NCBI GenBank assembly: GCA_017311315.1
Contig: CM029631.1
Span: 7,498,514-7,562,513 of the forward strand
DNA: 64,000 nucleotides
Reading direction: 5' to 3'
DNA from: Dendrocalamus latiflorus
Lineage: Eukaryota > Streptophyta > Magnoliopsida > Poales > Poaceae
A program made the position numbers and the translations under genes. The notes beneath the pieces are model-generated. The model was not told the origin of the DNA. It saw only the letters and a list, made by a program, of their open reading frames with translations, and searched no databases. Within the stretch, counting starts at the first letter, position 1; each line of letters opens with the position of its first letter. This document shows, one piece after another, positions 58,101 to 64,000 of the stretch.

Positions 58101-61100
58101 AAAAATTAAAAAGAAGAGAAGAAAATTCTTCAACCTATGTTGGCCCATTTGGCCCAGACGCAGCAAGCCTCAAACCCCTAACCCTAATATTATCTTCCCC
58201 CTCACTCCTTCCTTTCCCTCTCCACCCGGCCACCACTCCTCTCCTTCCGACCTCTCTTTCTCTCGTCGGGCGCTGTCCTCAGATCCTCCCTCACCCTACC
58301 TCTCTCTCTCTCTCTCTCTGTGGCCAGGCCGCCTCCAAATCCGCCATCACTGGTGGTTTTCCTTGGCCACTGGCAGCCTCCCCGGGCTGGCCTTCGGCCT
58401 ACTTCACCTCGTTGTCACCTCTTCCCTTCCCCTCTCCCTGCCTCCCCTAGGTACCATTGTTTGGACACTGCCAGATCCAGCACCTCCTCACTGCCGGCCA
58501 CCACCTCCTCTTTATCTCACCCCCCTATCCCCTTCTCTTGCATCGCCAAATCTATCTACCGACGTCGGTGACCTCCACTGCCACTGCCCTTCTTCTCAGC
58601 CTTCGGGGCCTCACACGGGCTCACCGACCCCTCCCCCAACAGCTATCATCACTGTGTGCACGACCGCCCTTCGGTCGCCGACGCCATCCCCATGCAACAT
58701 CAACTGTGGCCTTGTGGCTGCATCGGCGCTGTCCGACCCAAGTTGACCACCGCACCCTCGCGACCTTATCTTACTCTTCCCAGCGAAGTAAGTGACACCC
58801 TTGCCGGCTCCAGATCCTTCCCCGAGCTCTTTGGTGCCAAATTTGACCTTCCTTGAGCTTGTTGGCGCGGTTGTGGCTTCCCTCGAGCTATTTAGTGTGG
58901 ATCTGGGCTTCCCCTTGGTCCCAAGCTCGTCTGCTAAGCTTAGGAGAGGGAGGAGTGCTCAAGGAGAGGAGAGGATGGAGGTGCGAAGCGGACAGAGCTG
59001 GGGACTTAAGAGGCATTAGGGCAGGGTGCCTGTCGGCGCGTGGAATAGGGAGGTGGAGGCAAACAAACCAGCACCACCGGATCGGGGGTGGAGTGGGGGC
59101 GTCCACGCGTGAGGTGGGTTGACTCACCAACCCTTTCTAGATGGCATTGCGGGTATTTATCTCTAACTTTAAGGGATAATTTTTATGGAGGGAACAGACG
59201 ACCACCACCACCTACTATTTTTATAATAGTAAAGAGATATATATGCTTGAAAGGGAGGGAGAGGGATGCTATGAGAGAGAGAGACATAGACTAACTCTGG
59301 ATACAATACTCCCTGTTTATAGGGACACCATCACTAATAGATGGAAACTTATCTCTAATAGATATAAATAAACTACGGGGAAACAAACTAAATAATGATG
59401 GAAATCTAATAGATGTAAATTAACTATATTTTCTTGTTGACCAAGCCAACAAAATTTTCTTGTTGACCAAGACAACAAGGAGAATGTGCTGGTTATGTTC
59501 TGCATGAATAGTAATGTGCTAGAGTAGCCTAGCTAAAAACTGCATCTTCTGGGTCCCACAGCATAACAAAGCTAATAGCAGTTTTGCAGCATTATTCCTT
59601 CATTTAAGGGGCTTTGGTTGGTGGAATTAGGGGATAAAAATGGAATAAAATGGTGGAAAATAATGTGTTCTATGTTTGGTTGGTGGGATGAGAATCAGTG
59701 TCTATTGGGATCGGGAATTGGTGAGCTTTATGCTCTCAATTCTAAACATTTTATTAACAGAGTAGGTGGTACGAATGACATGACTGCCCCCTTTCTAGAT
59801 GAATACCCACCCTTCATTGTAACGTAATATAGGGGCATTCTGGTTATCATAACAGGTTCCCATTCCAACAAATTATAGGGTCCAGTGGCCTCACAATCAA
59901 TAGTTGACTTATGTGAACCAAAAGACCATTCCATTTCACTGGGCAAAATATTACTTTTTTTCTCTCAAACCAGTACATGTCTCAAAGCTCTTACAACAGA
60001 AAGAAAGTACACAACAATCAGCAATCATATCATTTATGTTATTTTCAAGAGTAGTTCAGGAAACAACTTTTCATCGATGCGTTATAAATCGAATTTTTGA
60101 GCTGTATTTGGGCTAGAAAAACAGATTCTCGTCAAAGGAACCAAAAGAATACCATTCTTAGTGGACCCCATTGGATTGGCTCCATGTATTAGTGATGGTT
60201 TTAAGTTCAAACTGTGTATCCAATTTGAATTGATGGATTCTGCATGCATAGTACTGTGAATACACTCATACCATACAAGTGGATCAGAATTCAGTAGCGT
60301 ACTGTGGAAGTACAAAGCTCATAGGTGGGTATGAATCTGTGCTTTTGTTCCAAGCTTTTCATATCGGTGATGCTACTACAATAAGAGCGCTAGGGCTCAA
60401 GACTTATCTGGTTCATATCATTTCAAGATAGATTCTACAGTGCTTAGTGTTCTACAAAGAAACATCACAGCAAAAACTACCTTTTTTATTCATAAAGGAA
60501 ATCCATATAAATTGAAGAAAAAAAGCCTTGGCAAAGGCACAAATGTGTTGTTTGCTTTAACTAACATAGATAGAAAAGCAAATTTGAGTGAGAAACACAT
60601 TGCAAAGGTAAGGAAGCAAATATATAAATCAGAAAGTACTGACAAGCAGATAAATGCACCTAGCATACAAGCAATTTTATGAGATACCTGATGAGGATTG
60701 CGATCAATAATTGACTGCTCCTTGAACTTCAGCTTACATGAATATTCACGATTACCTTGTATGCGCATAGTACCATAGTGATCACAATACAGTTTGCCCA
60801 ATATGAGATTGTAAATGGAAGTGGTCACCTAGATAGCATATTTCCAGTTAATTATTTCCACAGATTCAACCATTTCTTGCTAATTTTGTAATAATACCTT
60901 GCTCCATTGGAAAACTTCACCATCATCAAACTCCAATGTTAACATGCCAACAGGATCAAGTTGAATGGAGCGACCCCAGAACTTGCTCTTTAGGTTGCTA
61001 TCTGCCCAAAACCTCCAGCCAGTTCCCTCACAATGGCATGCAACAACCATAGGATGGTGACTGACCTGGCAAGAGGTATTGAAGATTTTTTATCAACCGA

Positions 61101-64000
61101 AATGTGTAAGTAAAAAGAACTAAACTTGCTTAAAATTCGTAGTAGCCTAAAGTATTTTTGAGTCTATACAAAATAGGCTATTCGACGATCCAATAGTTAC
61201 GGAATAGTCAATCAAAAGCAATAAATAGACTAAGAATAAATAAATATATATATAATCTAGTGCTAACATGTTAATGCGAACATTGGCCGTCCGATCTAGA
61301 GTGAATAGTCACGATTCATGCGGGTGGAAGGTCACTCCTCACTTATGCATTTTGCATTTACACCCCTGCCTGGTTGATTGCAATCGCAAAAATATCCTTC
61401 GGTCATCCCCTTCTTCCCCGTCAAATGCGTCGCCATGGGAGAACTCCCTTCAACCCATTGGCCTCCCGACCACCGATGGCTCCCTCCTTCCTCTTCCCGG
61501 TCACTCACCTCCATCTCCTAGCATCTATCCCCAGCGCCGCCCTCCTCTGCCTCCCACACCGCCCTCCTCGTCCTCCCCTGGCGCCCCCCCACCGCCACCC
61601 TCGGCCTCCCCTAGTTCCCCCCTCCCTGGCGCTGCCCCCTCCTCCATCCATGCCTCCCCCTCCCCGACCACGGTGCTTGGTCAGGTAGGGGGAGGGGGAG
61701 GCCAGAGGGGGCAACGCCGGGGGAGACCAGGGGCGACACTGGGGGATGCCGGGGGGTTGCACCGAGGGAGGCTGGAGGGGGCGGCGCCATGGGAGGCCAA
61801 AGAGGGCGGTGCTGAGGGAGGCCAAAGGGGGCAGCGCCAGGGGGAGGAGCTCAGGGAAGTGCGGCGCCCAGGGAGGGATCTTGTGAGTTGTGACTGAAGG
61901 TAAAGGAGCGACAAGAGGCTTCTTGCAAATAAGCATAAGTCATCTGGTAGTTTCATCCACCTGGATAGTGCCCGTCCGACTGGGCATTAGCACTAGATAT
62001 AGGGTGTGTTTGGTTGAGCTGTGGCTTCTGAAAAAGCTGCTGTGAGCTGTGGGCTGTGGAAAAGCTGCTGTAGGTTGTGAGCTGTGGAAAAGCTGTAAGC
62101 TGCTTGGTTCAAACAAGTATAAAACTTACCTCCTATCTCTATTTTCCTTGAAACAACTGTGAAACAGCTCTCTATTTTCACCATTTCAAAAAGCAGAAAG
62201 CCAAAAGCCAAAAGCAGGGTCCAAGGTGCTTTCAAAACTGTACTACTCAAAAGTAACTGCTTCTGAAAAAGCAGCTTCTGGTTTCCACCCCTTTAGTTGG
62301 CTTTTGGCTTTTTGGAAGCAAAAGCAGCTCCCAAAAGCTCAACCAAAGGCACCCATAGTCTCTCACACACACATGTATATATGTACACGTGTGTGTATAT
62401 ATATGTATACGTGTACATATGTACGCGCGCGTGTGTATACATATACATGTATATATGTACACGTGTGTATATATATGTATATTTGTATATATGTACATGC
62501 GTGTGTGTATACGTATACGTGTATACATACATATAGATATGTGTGTGTGTGTGTGTGTGTCTATACGTCAATCCCCAATGTCCCAATGTCTGGTTGACAA
62601 TAGAATTAGCCATCTATCAAATATCAACCTAAGAGATCACATTTAAATTTGAGAATGGGTATTTCAGGCAACAAAAAAACGTTTGCCAAGAAGCAAGGCA
62701 CAGCTAACACATCTTTGGTGTTAGGGAACAGTCAGGTGGCGAATTCGTATTACATTAGTCCACCAAACCTTACTATTACATAATCAAGCTCATCATAGAT
62801 AGAGGTAGAACAGCTTCGTGTAAAAGTTCTAGGTGGTAAGTTACACCAACTGGCTAGCAAACTTTAAGAGAAAGAATGGTGAAAACTGAAAAGAAACAGC
62901 TGACTATGCTAAACCATCAGTAAGAACATGTTCTTAACGAACCTTTTCTGAGAAAAAACGGAGGCCTTTGTCTGGATAATCTGCTTCATAGGTCTCCCCA
63001 AGAAGGGGATTGAAGGGCTTACAGCTTCTTCCATCTGTAGAGGCATAACCAGAAACAGCAAATGCTGCAACACTAAGAATCCTCATAAGACTATTGCCCT
63101 GCGTATTCAACATAAGAGATGTAAGATACATCAAATACGATAAATTACGATAGGAACATGCAAATAAATTCTGATGTCCTTGCAAAGACACCCAATGGTG
63201 GGTGAGAGCCTCAGCATAATAATTCTGAGCAATGTTACTACTTACGATGCACGATGCACTGAAATGAATTTAAAATAAAATGGAAAATATTCCATTAATG
63301 CATACTATGTAGGACAAGATAGGAAATGGCATCTGATGATGCAATTGTAAGCTGGATATTCGGACAATCAAGCACATTTAAACTAAGTAGTTACCATATT
63401 TTCCTAAAAAAAAGGAGTTCCCAGATGAAGCATACTGCAAACCTCTATGGTACTGACCGCTAAGAATTTGACCACTAAAAAAGGATATATGGTACAAGGC
63501 AGTATGAAATATCCATTAAATAAACAGAGATGCAAGCTGGAGAGAACACAGTGCAAAATCAAATTTGACCACTAAACAAGGATATATGGTACAAGGCAGT
63601 ACGAAATATCCATTAAATAAACAGAGATGCAAGCTGGAGAGAACACAGTGCAAAATCAAATTTGACCACTAAACAAGGATATATGGTACAAGGCAGTACG
63701 AAATATCCATTAAATAAACAGAGATGCAAGCTGGAGAGAACACAGTGCAAAATCAAACGAAAGCAAACTCTAAAGATACTTGAATATTAACATATTACAA
63801 ACAAAAAAAAATGCACACAATGTACCCATGAACATGCTGGAAAAAAGGGAGAGGAAGAAGAAATACCCTTTTTCCCCATTCATATGCACGATCAATAAGG
63901 TAAGAATACTCAAGATCTTCAAAACATTTTTGTAATGATGAAAGAGGTTCATTGAAGTACACAGGCAAACAAACTTTGGTTAGATCCTTTCCAATGTTGT
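55126..64000 (-). CDS. ORP: Oxysterol-binding-protein-related protein, C-terminal part (5' end outside window)
   Basis: ORPs exchange sterols or phospholipids for PI4P at membrane contacts. Exons in coding order (minus strand): beyond 64000 to 63867, 63098-62943, 61065-60898, 60828-60688, 56796-56566, 56460-56347 and 55296-55126. All inferred introns are GT-AG and phase 0. About 370 residues are visible, all from the OSBP-related ligand-binding domain and tail. Motifs in order are DLTKVCLPVYFNEPLS, GNSLMRILSVAAFAVSGYAS, KPFNPLLGETYEADYP, the family fingerprint EKVSHHP (split by an intron), FWGRSIQLDPVG, YNLILGKLYCDHYG, FGKWDES, FAITLNELTPGLK, RLRPDQRCLENGEYE and GWKPRWFE, ending CPDIFG. This resembles plant ORP1/2-type proteins, which have an N-terminal PH domain. 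That part would lie to the right of the window. No disabling change is seen. Confidence 0.95.
57252..59245. mobile_element. Putative 2-kb element in the ORP intron (shared ends with 51066-51250)
   Basis: The left end TATACCAGTTGATTGCTTGTG followed by CGTTGCTACGG and the right end TATTTTTATAATAGTAAAGAG resemble the ends of the 185-bp element at 51066-51250. The interior includes a C-rich, gene-like block (about 58190-58900) beginning after AAACCCCTAACCCTAA and a (CT)n run at about 58303-58319. Open frames of up to 127 codons there are not recognisable. Captured host sequence is possible. Confidence 0.45.
58303..58319. repeat. (CT)n microsatellite
   Basis: A run of eight CT dinucleotides at the start of the C-rich block inside the ORP intron. 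Confidence 0.85.
61255..61998. mobile_element. TIR-bounded, self-complementary insertion in the ORP intron (744 bp)
   Basis: It is bounded by perfect 12-bp inverted repeats, ATCTAGTGCTAA and TTAGCACTAGAT, followed by a partially conserved GGCCGTCCG/CGGACGGGC segment. The interior is sharply partitioned: 61490-61680 is C-rich and 61685-61870 is G-rich. For example CCCTGGCGCTGCCCCCT on the left is complementary to AGGGGGCAGCGCCAGGGGG on the right, so the core can fold back. A 209-codon plus-strand frame (61268-61897) is low complexity. The target duplication is unclear because the MITE at 62002 sits almost directly against the right end. Confidence 0.72.
62002..62354. mobile_element. Tourist-like MITE, copy 2 (353 bp), in the ORP intron
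   Basis: Its ends GGGTGTGTTTGGTTGAGCT and AGCTCAACCAAAGGCACCC form inverted repeats. ATA lies on both sides (61999-62001 and 62355-62357), a 3-bp duplication of the expected size. The sequence is the reverse-orientation counterpart of 3695-4046 with only scattered differences, so both are recent members of one family. It inserted right beside the 61255-61998 element. Confidence 0.87.
62362..62566. repeat. Alternating purine-pyrimidine microsatellite block
   Basis: About 200 bp of ACAC/GTGT/TATA/CGCG alternations, including TATGTACACGTGTGTGTATA twice, ACGCGCGCGTGTG, and a final (GT)10. The runs open long artefactual frames on both strands. It lies in the 1.9-kb ORP intron adjacent to the Tourist MITE. 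Confidence 0.92.
63467..63757. repeat. 97-bp tandem triplication in an ORP intron
   Basis: Three consecutive 97-bp units begin TTTGACCACTAAA at 63467, 63564 and 63661. Copies 2 and 3 look identical, and copy 1 differs at about two positions (AAAAAGG for AAACAGG-type context and TATGAA for TACGAA). The array sits within the intron between exons 63867-64000 and 62943-63098. Confidence 0.95.

Noticed and set aside
59590..59960. GGGGCTTTGGTTGGTGG block after TAA, resembling a Tourist left end
   Set aside because: No matching right end or second TAA could be placed within a reasonable distance.
61268..61897. Plus-strand 209-codon frame inside the ORP intron
   Set aside because: It spans the self-complementary C-rich and G-rich halves of an inserted element and is low complexity. 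There is no evidence of a gene.
63467..63757. Three regularly spaced repeats, considered as a CRISPR-like array
   Set aside because: The 97-bp units are directly contiguous with no spacers, and the genome is eukaryotic.

Overview
The window is nuclear DNA from a grass (Poaceae). The evidence is intron-containing genes with GT-AG splice sites, a very GC-rich first exon followed by AT-richer exons, many Tourist-type (TAA/TTA target duplication) and Stowaway-type (TA target duplication) MITEs, grass-style LTR fragments, and a long-TIR Mutator-like element. I cannot name the species from the sequence alone. There is no CRISPR array, operon, rRNA or convincing tRNA.

Two cellular genes are clear. 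(1) Plus strand, 21314-25137: a complete eight-exon phosphatidylinositol-4-phosphate 5-kinase of the plant MORN-repeat class, predicted 728 aa. (2) Minus strand, from beyond the right edge down to 55126: the C-terminal part (about 370 aa, seven exons in view) of an oxysterol-binding-protein-related protein (ORP). Both act in membrane phosphoinositide/sterol biology, but about 30 kb of transposon-rich DNA separates them and nothing suggests they are co-regulated.

Layout. 0-1 kb: GC-rich unassigned DNA, then a decayed Ty3/Gypsy integrase. 1-20.5 kb: repeat-dominated, with a Tourist MITE (3.7 kb), three copies of a dispersed LTR-like repeat (6.6, 8.5 and 18.5 kb), and an apparently 5.9-kb solo-LTR-like insertion (12586-18451) with a perfect 5-bp duplication, lying inside an older repeat flanked by diverged tandem repeats. 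20.5-25.2 kb: a foldback element, then the PIP5K gene. 25.2-37.8 kb: MITEs, a Pack-MULE-like element with a captured GC-rich core (27.2-28.4 kb), and another dispersed-repeat copy. 37829-43323: a 5.5-kb Mutator-like element with about 0.25-0.3-kb TIRs and a perfect 9-bp duplication. It carries a mudrA-type N-terminal region, a plant mobile domain (PMD), a GRF zinc-finger/coiled-coil protein and a GC minisatellite, but no visible transposase catalytic domain. 43.3-55.1 kb: more MITEs, a very GC-rich low-complexity block and a fifth dispersed-repeat copy. 55.1-64 kb: the ORP gene, whose large introns hold several mobile elements and a triplicated 97-bp repeat.

The best candidate for something unusual is the PMD/GRF-bearing Mutator-like element. 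Smaller points of interest are an in-frame, stop-free 75-nt intron in the kinase domain of the PIP5K gene and the self-complementary intronic insertion in the ORP gene.
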